From an uncultured Eubacteriales bacterium (GTDB taxonomy: Bacteria > Bacillota > Clostridia > Oscillospirales > Acutalibacteraceae): 43,633 nucleotides of DNA. The stretch covers positions 1 to 43,633 of the forward strand of contig OMWP01000030.1 of NCBI GenBank assembly GCA_900314795.1, read 5' to 3'. Positions 17,299-25,162 of this stretch are shown piece after piece. The position numbers were made by a program, and so were the translations under genes. Position 1 is the stretch's first letter. Each line of letters begins with the position of its first letter. The notes under the pieces were generated by a model. That model was not told the DNA's origin. It did not search any database and saw nothing but the letters and a program-made list of their open reading frames with translations.

Positions 17299-17369
17299 AT
17301 ATTTCCTCGATTTCGTGATGCTGTCAATAACAGGTCGTTCTTTCGCTTGGAGAATGTCCCTGTGGGGCA

Positions 17370-17393
17370 CGGACGACCAATGGTCGTCCCTAC
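17370..17393. repeat. GTAGGG hairpin before the GNAT-like gene
   Basis: GGACGACC pairs with GGTCGTCC around AAT. It overlaps the first two bases of heptad array H4. Confidence 0.75.
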
Positions 17394-17426
17394 TGATCCC
17401 TGATCACTGACTACTGACCACTCTTA
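17392..17426. repeat. Heptad array H4, includes degV stop codon
   Basis: Units ACTGATC, CCTGATC, ACTGACT, ACTGACC, ACTCTTA. The last three bases are the TAA stop of the DegV gene on the minus strand. Confidence 0.7.
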
Positions 17427-18299
17427 CAGTGATCTTCTCTTGGCGTGGAAGCAGACGCCGACAGTGTTGGGGCCGCAATGACTGCCCGCGGTCGGGTTGA
17501 CGTCTACGATCTCGGTACGCAGGTCGTCGCCGTATTTTTCCTTGAGCATCTTTTCAATCCCCTCGGCGATATCGCGGCAGTCGGCATGACCGACCAGCAC
17601 GCGGTGATCCTTGACGTTCTCGCCGAGCTGATCGACGAAGCTTAACAGGCGCTCCATCGCCTTGACTCTGCCCTTTTCCTTACCGACGGAGACCATCTTG
17701 CCCTCCTCGTTCATATAGATGATCGGGCGGATGCCGAGCAGGGTACCCATCGTGCCCGCGATACCGGACACACGGCCGCTGTGCTTGAAGAATTTAAGGT
17801 CATCGGCAAAGAAATAACAGCCAACCTTGTTCACCTCGGTCTTTGCCCATTCGAGCATCTCTTCGGCAGTTTTGCCCGCCTTATACAGATCGCCGATCTC
17901 CTTGACGGTCATCAGGGAGCACAGGGTGATACCCATCGTGTCGATCTCATAGAATTTGCAGTCGGGGTACTGCTCCAACAGCTCCTTGACGGCGATATCC
18001 ATGTTATCAAAGGTCGCGGTCATGTTGCGCGAGAAATGGACGTACAAAATATCGTTGCCCTCTTTGAAATGCGGCTCAAAATACTCCTTATATCTTTGGG
18101 TGGAAATCGCAGAAGTGTTGGGCAGAACGCCGCCGCGCAGCTTGTCATAGAACGCGTGCGCGTCAAAGGTGTCAAAATCCTCGTAAGGGTAGGTCGTCAC
18201 GCCGTCAACGGAATACGGCATGCTGATCATATGGTAGCCGAATTCCTTCGCTTCGGCAGGGGTCAGATCGGTATCGGTATCGGTGAATAAAACTAACAT
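17424..18299 (-). CDS. DegV-family fatty-acid-binding protein (FakB-like)
   Basis: DegV proteins bind a fatty acid, and the FakB members present it to FakA for phosphorylation. The N-terminal FTDTDTDLTPAEAKEFG, then PNTSAISTQRYKEYFEP with the ligand-contacting TS pair, and FFADDLKFFKHSGRVSG with LGIRPII near residue 180-205 fit the family. Length 291 is usual. The start follows AAAGGAAA. The gene lies 87 bp after fakA on the same strand, which strongly supports a FakB role. Fatty-acid chain preference cannot be told from sequence. The C-terminal segment has an unusual NPTAGSHCGPNTVGVCFHAKR, normal for the domain 2 end. Confidence 0.9.
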   Translation of the reverse strand: MLVLFTDTDTDLTPAEAKEFGYHMISMPYSVDGVTTYPYEDFDTFDAHAFYDKLRGGVLPNTSAISTQRYKEYFEPHFKEGNDILYVHFSRNMTATFDNMDIAVKELLEQYPDCKFYEIDTMGITLCSLMTVKEIGDLYKAGKTAEEMLEWAKTEVNKVGCYFFADDLKFFKHSGRVSGIAGTMGTLLGIRPIIYMNEEGKMVSVGKEKGRVKAMERLLSFVDQLGENVKDHRVLVGHADCRDIAEGIEKMLKEKYGDDLRTEIVDVNPTAGSHCGPNTVGVCFHAKRRSL

Positions 18300-18321
18300 G
18301 GCTTTTCCTTTCTGTTCATAT

Positions 18322-18382
18322 CGGTTGAGATTGCCACAGCCCCGACACGCGTGGACGCGCGCGTCGAGGGCTTCGCAATGAC
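18322..18382. repeat. CATTGCGAGG / GGCAATCTC hairpin with ACACGCGTG insert
   Basis: Ends CGGTTGAGATTGCCAC and CGCAATGAC. AGCCC pairs with GGGCT, and a GACACGCGTGGACGCGCGCGTC block fills the loop. It lies between fakA and the DegV gene. Confidence 0.65.
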
Positions 18383-18386
18383 TTTT

Positions 18387-20027
18387 TTATTCGAGTATCA
18401 AAATGTAATCGTAGATCGGCTGGTCGCCGTTGACCATGATGACTTCACTGCGCGTATATTTGGCGGTCAGGGTATCGACCATCTTGCGGGCATTCTCCGC
18501 GGAGGGTTCTTCCCCCGCCAGGATCAGCAGGATATCATAATTCCCCGCGTTCAGCTTATCGCACAAGGTGATCATCGCGTCCTCGGCGGACGGCTCATCC
18601 ACATAGATATCGTCGCCGACAAAGCCGATGTAATCATCCTTGACGACCTCGACCGCGCCGCCGGAGACATCACGCGAGGCACGCGACACCATACCGGTCA
18701 CCACGCCGCTGATCAGCTCGTTGAGCGCATCCGTCACCGCATCGGCGTCACCGACAGCGGGATCGAACATCGAGATCGCGGAGTAGCCCTCGCCGATGGT
18801 CTTAGTGCGGACGATCCGCACATCGGCGTTATCATAGAGCTGAGCCGCCTGCTGCGCGGTCAGCACGATATTGCTGTTGTTCGGGAACACATAGATCGTC
18901 TCGGCGCTGCACTGATCGAACGCCTTGATGAGATCCTCGGCGGAGGGGTTCATGCTCTGGCCGCCATCGACCACCACATCACAGCCTAAGGAAACAAACA
19001 GCTCCTTGAGTCCGTCACCCGAGGCAACGGTCACGATGCCGTAGGGCTTTTGCGGCTTACGCTTTTTGAGCTTTAATTCCTGCATGCTGTGACTGCCGTT
19101 GTGCTGGAGGGTCATGTTCTCGATCTTGGTGGTCAGAAATTCGCCGTACAGCTGGCAGTGATTGAGGATGTCGCCGGGGTGCTTGGTGTGGACATGCACC
19201 TTGACGATGGAGCCCTCCTTGAAGCACACCACCGAATCGCCGACCGAATTCAGCCATGCGGTGAAGCCTTCGATGTCAAAGTTGTCGATATCGACCTTGC
19301 TGTTTTGCAATCGCAAAAGGAACTCGGTGCAGTAGCCGAATTCCAGCTCGCTGTCCTCGGTAAACGCGTTCAGATCGACCTGTATCGGCTGAGCGGCGCC
19401 GTCCATGCCGAGGGTATCGATCCGCTCGCCCGAGAGCGCCTCCTTCATGCCCTGCACGATGTAGAGCAGTCCCGCGCCGCCGGAATCGACCACGCCCGCT
19501 TCCTTGAGCACATCGAGCAGATCGGGGGTACGCTCGAGGCTCTCTTTCAGCTCGGTAAGGAGCAGACTGAACAGCTCTTCAAAATCCTGCGGGTGCTTTT
19601 CTTCGACCTTTTCCACACCCTCGCGGTAGACGGTCAGGATCGTACCCTCGACCGGTGTGGAGACCGCACCGTAGGATTCCTTGACGCCCGTGCGCATCGC
19701 GGTGATGAAGCCGTCCGTATTCAGATGATCAGCGCCGTCCATGCCCTTTGCGATGCCCGCGAAAATACGCGAGAGGATCACGCCCGAGTTGCCGCGCGCG
19801 CCCATGAGCATTTCCTGTGCCGCGCTGTCGGCGGTGACCGAGATGCTCGCGTTTTCCTCCGCCTTGACAGCACCGGCGTTCATGGTCATGAACATGTTGT
19901 CACCCGTGTCGCCGTCGGGGATCGGGAACACGTTCAGGTCATTGACCGCCGTGCGGAAACGGTTCAGGTTCTGCGCCCCGCCCCGCAGCATATTGAGGTA
20001 AAGTACCCCGTCGATTGTTTGTATCAT
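18387..20027 (-). CDS. fakA: Fatty acid kinase FakA (Dak phosphatase-domain protein)
   Basis: FakA phosphorylates FakB-bound fatty acids to acyl-phosphate with ATP. The N-terminal DhaL-like domain shows NVFPIPDGDTGDNM with Asp38, Asp40 and Asp43 coordinating magnesium-ATP, then GARGNSGVILSRIFAG and GVVDSGGAGLLYI. The middle and C-terminal domains have VKVHVHTKHPGDIL and VFPNNSNIVLTAQQA, all family hallmarks. Length 546 is normal. I chose the ATG at 20027 because GGAAGG lies 8 bp upstream. The six-codon longer form starts with TTG inside the ribosome site. The Dak-domain/DegV pair is common in Firmicutes, here joined by plsX and acpP downstream. Confidence 0.93.
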   Translation of the reverse strand: MIQTIDGVLYLNMLRGGAQNLNRFRTAVNDLNVFPIPDGDTGDNMFMTMNAGAVKAEENASISVTADSAAQEMLMGARGNSGVILSRIFAGIAKGMDGADHLNTDGFITAMRTGVKESYGAVSTPVEGTILTVYREGVEKVEEKHPQDFEELFSLLLTELKESLERTPDLLDVLKEAGVVDSGGAGLLYIVQGMKEALSGERIDTLGMDGAAQPIQVDLNAFTEDSELEFGYCTEFLLRLQNSKVDIDNFDIEGFTAWLNSVGDSVVCFKEGSIVKVHVHTKHPGDILNHCQLYGEFLTTKIENMTLQHNGSHSMQELKLKKRKPQKPYGIVTVASGDGLKELFVSLGCDVVVDGGQSMNPSAEDLIKAFDQCSAETIYVFPNNSNIVLTAQQAAQLYDNADVRIVRTKTIGEGYSAISMFDPAVGDADAVTDALNELISGVVTGMVSRASRDVSGGAVEVVKDDYIGFVGDDIYVDEPSAEDAMITLCDKLNAGNYDILLILAGEEPSAENARKMVDTLTAKYTRSEVIMVNGDQPIYDYILILE

Positions 20028-20121
20028 TTCAAGTACCTTCCGCAAAGCCGATCGATGATACAGCTGTGCGGATTTTCCTTATCATAATCTGGGAATTAGT
20101 ATTTTAAACCCAACTCAATAT

Positions 20122-20150
20122 AGTATAATACAAAATGAATATTTTTGCAA
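20122..20150 (-). promoter_or_regulatory. Promoter of fakA and likely the whole fatty-acid cluster
   Basis: On the minus strand TTGCAA (20145-20150) and TATACT (20122-20127) have a 17-bp spacer. Confidence 0.7.
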
Positions 20151-20253
20151 TTATTTCCACTGTTTTCTGTAGGATTGCTCATTTTTTACTCATTTTCTGC
20201 TGTGTATGATCAAAAATAAAACTATTTGAGCTTTCAAAACCTCCATCCGCTTC

Positions 20254-20282
20254 TTGCAAATGGCGCGATCATCCTGTAAAAT
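20254..20282 (+). promoter_or_regulatory. Promoter of the acyltransferase-like membrane gene
   Basis: TTGCAA (20254-20259) and TAAAAT (20277-20282) have a 17-bp spacer, 27 bp before the ATG. Confidence 0.6.
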
Positions 20283-20309
20283 AAAGGAAACCGCCTGAAA
20301 GGAGTCGCT

Positions 20310-21053
20310 ATGGACACACCACGCCGCTACCACACCATTGACGCGATCCGCGCCGCCGCCGTGATCAGTATGGTTCTGTACCACCTGTACTACGATATCT
20401 TCTGTCTGTTCGGCGGTCATCCCGAATACTGTCTTCTCACGCCGATCTACCTCTGGGAGCGGAGCATCTGTATCACCTTCATCGTGATCTCGGGCGTCTC
20501 GCTGAACTTTTCCCGACACGGCTACCGCCGCGGGCTGATCGTCGCGGGATGTGCGATGGCGGTCACACTGGTCACGTATGTGATGTTCCCCGAGGAAGCG
20601 ATCTGGTTCGGCGTGCTGCACCTGCTGAGCGTTTCGATGCTGTTGACGACGGCGATACGACCGCTGCTCGACAAGCTCAAGCCGATCGTCGGTATGATCG
20701 TTTTCTTCGTCCTGTTCATGCTGTGCTACGGCATTCCGAACGGCCACATCGGGCTGTTCTCCTATCCCTTGATCCGGCTGCCCGCGGCGCTGTATCAGTA
20801 CAAATGGCTCTCCGTCGTCGGCTTTTTGTCGGGCGACTACTACTCGATGGACTACTTCCCTATCCTGCCATGGGTGTTTTTGTTCCTCTTCGGCTACTTT
20901 CTGTGGCGTTTCATCAAAGAAAAGGGGTTCGACAAGGTTTTTTACAAAAAGATCCCCGTACTGGACTTCATCGGCAGACACAGCCTGCTGATCTATATGC
21001 TGCATCAACCGATCCTCTACGGGATCTGTTACCTGATAATGGGGCAAAAATAA
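20310..21053 (+). CDS. DUF1624-type membrane protein, heparan-alpha-glucosaminide N-acetyltransferase-like
   Basis: The start RRYHTIDAIRAAAVISMVLYHLYYD is the family signature of DUF1624, related to the catalytic part of HGSNAT acyltransferases. The usual Gly after Arg (RG) is Ala here, and the membrane-facing His in YHLYYD is kept. About seven hydrophobic segments follow, with SLLIYMLHQPILYG at the end, a typical C-terminal block of this superfamily. Length 247 is normal. The start follows AAAGGAG. It probably transfers acyl groups across or at the membrane, but acceptor and donor are unknown. It is divergent from fakA and stands alone. Confidence 0.8.
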   Translation: MDTPRRYHTIDAIRAAAVISMVLYHLYYDIFCLFGGHPEYCLLTPIYLWERSICITFIVISGVSLNFSRHGYRRGLIVAGCAMAVTLVTYVMFPEEAIWFGVLHLLSVSMLLTTAIRPLLDKLKPIVGMIVFFVLFMLCYGIPNGHIGLFSYPLIRLPAALYQYKWLSVVGFLSGDYYSMDYFPILPWVFLFLFGYFLWRFIKEKGFDKVFYKKIPVLDFIGRHSLLIYMLHQPILYGICYLIMGQK

Positions 21054-21106
21054 ATGCTCTTGATCCATATATTTGATCTCGCAATGATTGATCCACCATT
21101 AAAACA

Positions 21107-21138
21107 ACGGCTGCCGCGATCTGCGACAGCCGTCTTTT
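21107..21138 (+). terminator. Terminator of the DUF1624-type gene
   Basis: ACGGCTG pairs with CAGCCGT, followed by CTTTT. An inner GC pair extends the stem. Confidence 0.75.
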
Positions 21139-21151
21139 GCTGTAATACGTT

Positions 21152-21363
21152 ATACTAAGTTTCATTAAAACACTTTAACATTTATTGCGTTGCGTCGTCG
21201 CTCGCCGTTCTCGGTAAGCGTATCCAGTAGGTACGCTTTGACCTCGTGTGCGTATAACTTCGTTGTCCTCCTTGACAGGCGCCAGCCTGCCTGCGTCGTC
21301 CGCCTCGTTCTACGAAACTTTCCGTTAATAAATTTGTTAAAGCGTTTAATGGAAACTTAGTAT
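21152..21363. repeat. MITE-like element copy 4, both ends type A, 212 bp
   Basis: Ends ATACTAAGTTTCATTAAAAC and, inward from the right, ATACTAAGTTTCCATTAAAC. The T in position 10 (AAGTTTC) is shared by both ends of this copy only, another paired change. Interior hairpins: AAGCGTA/TACGCTT (21216-21238) and CAGGC-GCCA-GCCTG (21276-21289). It ends 5 bp from the serine hydrolase stop. Confidence 0.8.
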
Positions 21364-21368
21364 TACAA

Positions 21369-22529
21369 CTATTCGATTCCGCTGAAAATCACATCGACCG
21401 TTCCGCCGAAGTATCGCGCCAGATCCGCCGCCATCAGGTGGGGATCACCGTCGCTGTGATTGGACAGCACGACCTGGAAATAATCGAGTTCGGGCACAAA
21501 GATGATCGAGCTGTAATATGAGGGAATGAAGCCGTAGTGATAGATCACTTTTTTCTCGCTCGTATCCGAGATCATCAAACCGAAGCCGTAGCCGAGTTCA
21601 TCCTCTTTACTGTAGTTCGTCGTCATCATCCGATAGGAGTTGTCCGAAACCACCTTGCCCGACGTAAATCCGCGATACCAAAGGTACAGGTCTTTGGGCG
21701 TTGTCAGGATATCGCCGCAGCCGTACTCCGCGCCCTTGACGGTGAAATAGTCGCGGTTGAACTCCGAGCGGTCGGTCTTTGCTACCTCGGTGATCACCGT
21801 CGGATCGTAATCGTCGATAAAGGCGGATTTGGTCATTTCAAGCGGCTCAAAAATATTCTGTCTGACATAGTCATGGAACTCCATTCCGCTTACACGCGTC
21901 ACGATCTCCGCAAGCATCGCGAAGTTGGAGTCGGAATAATCATAGTAGGTGCCGGGTTCGAACAGAAGATCCTCCGACATGAAGAACGCACGGATCTTGT
22001 TCCGATTTTCCTCTGCCGAAGCGTCCGTCCGGATCACGATCTCGGAGGAGTCGTCCCCAAAGCAGGTCACGACCACCTTGTCGTCCATCGAATCAACGGA
22101 ATAATCCGGTATACCGGAGCGCTGTGCCAGCAGATGCCATACCTCGATCTCGTCTCCGTGACGGTAGCCGGGGAAATACTTGCTGAGCTTATCCGAGATA
22201 TTGATCTTTCCCTTCTCATAGAGCTGCATGATCGCCGCCGCGGTGAATTCCTTGGACACCGACGCTACGCCGTAGGCGACATCGGAGCCGTTCTTCAGGG
22301 TATTGGTCGCCATACCGGCGCCTTGATCATAGACCACGTTGTTTTGATATACGGCATATACCGCTCCGGAAAACTTCCTGCTGGCGATAAAGGAAGAAAA
22401 TTTGTTTTCTATTTTCTGTCTATCCTTTAGACTGAGCGTGTTCGTATAATTCTGTGCTTCTGCGATCATGCCTCCGATCGCCATCATCAGCATCAGAAAA
22501 AAAACGATCAGCGTGATCAATCTTTTCAT
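21369..22529 (-). CDS. Secreted or membrane-anchored serine hydrolase, beta-lactamase/PBP4* family
   Basis: The N-terminal LITLIVFFLMLMMAIGGMI is a signal peptide or anchor. The active-site SxxK is SVSK in YGVASVSKEFTAAA. The second motif appears as YSDSNF, with Asp where YxN has Asn. The third motif is HYG in IYHYGFIPSYYSS. The C-terminal part matches class C-like hydrolases by length (386). Such proteins are often D-amino-acid peptidases or esterases rather than antibiotic-resistance enzymes. I chose the ATG at 22529 because GGAGG lies 8 bp upstream. The three-codon longer GTG form overlaps the site. It lies downstream of the Gx gene on the same strand with an 82-bp gap. Confidence 0.85.
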   Translation of the reverse strand: MKRLITLIVFFLMLMMAIGGMIAEAQNYTNTLSLKDRQKIENKFSSFIASRKFSGAVYAVYQNNVVYDQGAGMATNTLKNGSDVAYGVASVSKEFTAAAIMQLYEKGKINISDKLSKYFPGYRHGDEIEVWHLLAQRSGIPDYSVDSMDDKVVVTCFGDDSSEIVIRTDASAEENRNKIRAFFMSEDLLFEPGTYYDYSDSNFAMLAEIVTRVSGMEFHDYVRQNIFEPLEMTKSAFIDDYDPTVITEVAKTDRSEFNRDYFTVKGAEYGCGDILTTPKDLYLWYRGFTSGKVVSDNSYRMMTTNYSKEDELGYGFGLMISDTSEKKVIYHYGFIPSYYSSIIFVPELDYFQVVLSNHSDGDPHLMAADLARYFGGTVDVIFSGIE

Positions 22530-22611
22530 CGTATCCACCTCCGGGATGGTTGGTTTCTGTTTTATGTTTCTGTCAATAACAGGAGAGAAGAATCGTTCCG
22601 GACGCAGATCG

Positions 22612-23115
22612 TCACCGATGTTTCTTCTTCAGCCGTGACGTGATCAACTGAGCGCACAGCCCGGTGAAAGCGCCCGACAGGCACCCTGACAGGAGCAGAA
22701 ACGGATAATAGAGCAAAAGCTGCGGTGTGCGCAGCATGATGAGCGCCGCTGCCATCTGGCCGGTGTTGTGCAACAGAGCGCCGAACACCGACGCCATCCA
22801 CAAATGCTTTTCATCAATCCACCGTCGGAGCACCAGCATGCCGATCAGGCACAGATATGCGCCCGCCGCGCTGTAGATCAGCGCCATAAAGTTACCGCTG
22901 AACACCGCTCCGAGCAGCAGCCGCACCGTCACCAGCGCCGCCACCTCGACTGCGCGGTAATGATATACCGCGTAGACGGTGATGATATTCGCCAATCCCA
23001 GCTTGATGCCCGGGATCGGGAACGGATTGGGGATCTGCAATTCGATCACAAAGATGATCAACGCGACCGCCGTGAGCACCCCGAGCTCGGTCAGTTTTCT
23101 TACTCTTGCGCTCAT
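22612..23115 (-). CDS. Gx transporter family protein (heptaprenyl diphosphate synthase component I family)
   Basis: The small membrane protein starts LTELGVLTAVALIIFVIELQ and has IPNPFPIPGIKLGLANIITV, the family hallmark, then LLLGAVFSGNFMALIYSAAG and ALLHNTGQMAAA. Five or six hydrophobic segments, 167 residues. Members were first annotated as heptaprenyl diphosphate synthase component I and resemble ECF-type substrate-binding subunits. In Firmicutes they often sit with NusG-II and ApbE genes in redox loci, as here. The start lies 3 bp after the NusG-II stop with GAGGT inside that gene, so the two are coupled. The substrate, perhaps a quinone-related or prenyl compound, is not known. Confidence 0.88.
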   Translation of the reverse strand: MSARVRKLTELGVLTAVALIIFVIELQIPNPFPIPGIKLGLANIITVYAVYHYRAVEVAALVTVRLLLGAVFSGNFMALIYSAAGAYLCLIGMLVLRRWIDEKHLWMASVFGALLHNTGQMAAALIMLRTPQLLLYYPFLLLSGCLSGAFTGLCAQLITSRLKKKHR

Positions 23116-23118
23116 AAG

Positions 23119-23484
23119 CTACCTCGTCACCGCGTCGATGTTTTGATCGTCGTCCGTAAACTCGACCACCAGCTTGTGGGGCAGGCAGACGATCGGCATT
23201 GAAGCGCTTTTGAGCCAGCCCATATGCACACAGGTTTGGTCGGGACAGTCGGCGCTGAGCACACGGATCTGTCGGTCACGGATCTCGATCGTGTTGATGT
23301 GATCCTCGTAGCGGACATCAAAGGTTGTATCCGCTGTATGATTCAGATCCGCCGCATAGACGGTCTCTCCGTTTGAAACAACACGGATCTGACTTTTTGC
23401 GGGAGCAGTCCATACCAGCACGCTCCCCACGATCCCCGCGAGAAAAATCACGATGATAACGATGATAAAAACTCTGTATCTCAT
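23119..23484 (-). CDS. NusG domain II-containing exported protein
   Basis: The N-terminal RVFIIVIIVIFLAGIVGSVLVW is a membrane anchor. The rest is a small beta domain with SADCPDQTCVHMGW and PIVCLPHKLVVEF, the conserved two-cysteine/CLPHKL pattern of NusG domain II proteins (COG5341-type). These are found with Gx transporters and flavin-attaching ApbE in many anaerobes, and act outside the membrane. Length 121. I chose the ATG at 23484 because AAGGGAG precedes it. The gene is divergent from apbE across ~200 bp. Confidence 0.88.
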   Translation of the reverse strand: MRYRVFIIVIIVIFLAGIVGSVLVWTAPAKSQIRVVSNGETVYAADLNHTADTTFDVRYEDHINTIEIRDRQIRVLSADCPDQTCVHMGWLKSASMPIVCLPHKLVVEFTDDDQNIDAVTR

Positions 23485-23647
23485 GTTGTCTCCCTTTTGG
23501 AAAAACACTTCCTGTTGCCCTTAGTTTATCATTCGGACTATGACAAATTAATGACATTCTAACACTTCTCAAAAAAATTTGCAAATTTTTTCTGCTATTT
23601 ATTCCGCTCCACAATCAATATGCAACATCCAAAAAGAATGGATCGGA

Positions 23648-23674
23648 TTGACTTCACACCCAAACTGTGATACT
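23648..23674 (+). promoter_or_regulatory. Candidate promoter very close to the apbE start
   Basis: TTGACT (23648-23653) and an extended TGTGATACT with the hexamer at 23669-23674 have a short 15-bp spacer. The expected start of transcription falls within a few bases of the ATG at 23683. Confidence 0.4.
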
Positions 23675-23682
23675 CTTGAATC

Positions 23683-24699
23683 ATGAAAAAACGGATTCTC
23701 GGCGCACTCTGCGCACTTATTTTACTGATAGCTGTGATCCTGTCCTCCTGCGCTTCGACCGAGCCGCGATCCGCGTCGTTTCAATCGATGGACACGCTGA
23801 TGACCGTCAAGGTTTACGGCGGCGACAAGGATCTGTGCGACCGCCTGCAGCAGCGCGTCACCGAATTGGACGCACTGTTGGACGCGACGGACGAGAACAG
23901 CGATATCTATCAACTGAATCAAAACGGAAAAGCCGACGTCAGCAACGATACAGCCGCGCTGTTGGGACGCTCATTACAGCTCTCTGAAAAGCTCGATCTC
24001 GCCTTCGACATCACCATATATCCCGCGGTGAAGGCGTGGGGCTTTACCACGGGCGATTATCGCATCCCCGATGATGACGAATTAAAAAAGCTCGCCGCAA
24101 AGATCGACGATACCGCCGTGCAGTCGGAGAACAACACCTATACCCTGCCTGCGGGCGTTATGCTCGACCTCGGCGCCGTCGCCAAGGGCTATGCCGCCGA
24201 TCAGTGCGACGCGATCCTCAAAGAGGGTCACGTCGACGCCGCGGTGCTCAACCTGGGCGGAACGGTCAAGCTCTACGGCAAAAAGCCCGACGGAAAGCGG
24301 TTTTCGGTCGGTGTTGCCGACCCCGACAACCCCGCGGGCTACTTCGGCTATCTGAGCTGTGAGGGCGGCGTAGTGGCGACCTCGGGCGGTTATGAGCGCT
24401 ACTTTGAGCGGGACGGCAAGCGCTACATCCACATCCTCGATCCCGCAACCGCCAAGCCGGTGGAAAACGGGATACAATCCGTCACCATCTGCTGTGATGA
24501 CGGCACTGCCGCCGACGCGCTGTCCACCGCGCTGTTCGTGATGGGACTCGACAAAGCGACAGCATACTACCGGGCACACCCCGACTTTGACTTCATCATC
24601 CTCACCGATGATCATAGCGTCTACCTCACCGAGGGTGTTTATGACGAATTCACCCTCTGCGACGGCTACGACTTCCACCTGAAAAAGGTCGATCGGTAA
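23683..24699 (+). CDS. apbE: FAD:protein FMN transferase ApbE, lipoprotein
   Basis: ApbE attaches FMN to Thr/Ser of exported redox proteins using FAD. The signal peptide ends in lipobox LSSC with Cys23, anchoring it outside. Domain landmarks: SMDTLMTVKVYG, LDLGAVAKGYAAD, VLNLGGTVKLYG, VVATSGGYERYF and YIHILDPATAKP. Length 338 is usual. No ribosome site is visible within 20 bp of the ATG, in contrast to nearly all other genes here, which raises the possibility of a leaderless transcript. No FMN-binding-domain target protein is in the window, so the substrate lies elsewhere. The divergent NusG-II/Gx pair supports a shared redox role. Confidence 0.93.
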   Translation: MKKRILGALCALILLIAVILSSCASTEPRSASFQSMDTLMTVKVYGGDKDLCDRLQQRVTELDALLDATDENSDIYQLNQNGKADVSNDTAALLGRSLQLSEKLDLAFDITIYPAVKAWGFTTGDYRIPDDDELKKLAAKIDDTAVQSENNTYTLPAGVMLDLGAVAKGYAADQCDAILKEGHVDAAVLNLGGTVKLYGKKPDGKRFSVGVADPDNPAGYFGYLSCEGGVVATSGGYERYFERDGKRYIHILDPATAKPVENGIQSVTICCDDGTAADALSTALFVMGLDKATAYYRAHPDFDFIILTDDHSVYLTEGVYDEFTLCDGYDFHLKKVDR

Positions 24700-24729
24700 A
24701 GTGTCCGGCGGACATTTTACCCTCCAAAA

Positions 24730-24764
24730 ACTGACCACTGATCACTAACCGCTGACCACTAATC
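24730..24764. repeat. Heptad array H5
   Basis: Units ACTGACC, ACTGATC, ACTAACC, GCTGACC, ACTAATC. It ends at the ribosome site AACAGGAG of the next gene. Confidence 0.75.
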
Positions 24765-24778
24765 AACAGGAGTAATTT

Positions 24779-25162
24779 ATGCGTAAAACATCTCGTTCGG
24801 GATCGTTCTTTCTGATCCTGATGTTCAACATCATGCTCAACTTCCGCCTCACCATCCCGGGGTGGATCTTGCTCATCCTGCACTTCATCATCCCGCAGTA
24901 CATCAAATGGTGGTACTGCCTCGTGTACTTCGGCGCATTCCTCCTGTACATGATCATCTGGATGCTCGTTCTGTGGGGGTTGGGCGCATGGGCAGGCTCT
25001 GTGCCGCCCGCGCCGAAGGTGCAAAACAAAAATCCCTATTCCGTCAAGGAACAGGATCTGCCGTGGAACAAGACCGATCACATTGAGAATAAAAATCCGT
25101 ATTCGGTGAAGGCAAATGAGCTGCCCCCTACCTTTACGAACGACGATAAAGGAGAATCATGA
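24779..25162 (+). CDS. Small membrane protein with duplicated NKNPYSVK motif, unknown
   Basis: The 127-residue protein has two membrane segments around 9-37 and 44-70, then a soluble tail. The tail holds the unit NKNPYSVKEQDLP and again NKNPYSVKANELP, separated by WNKTDHIE. The two copies use different codons at Asn, Pro, Ser and Val positions, so the peptide is conserved while the DNA has drifted. No family is recognised. The start follows AGGAG. The stop overlaps the start of the esterase gene (ATGATG at 25159), so the two are coupled. The motif looks like a repeated docking peptide (inference). Confidence 0.85.
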   Translation: MRKTSRSGSFFLILMFNIMLNFRLTIPGWILLILHFIIPQYIKWWYCLVYFGAFLLYMIIWMLVLWGLGAWAGSVPPAPKVQNKNPYSVKEQDLPWNKTDHIENKNPYSVKANELPPTFTNDDKGES

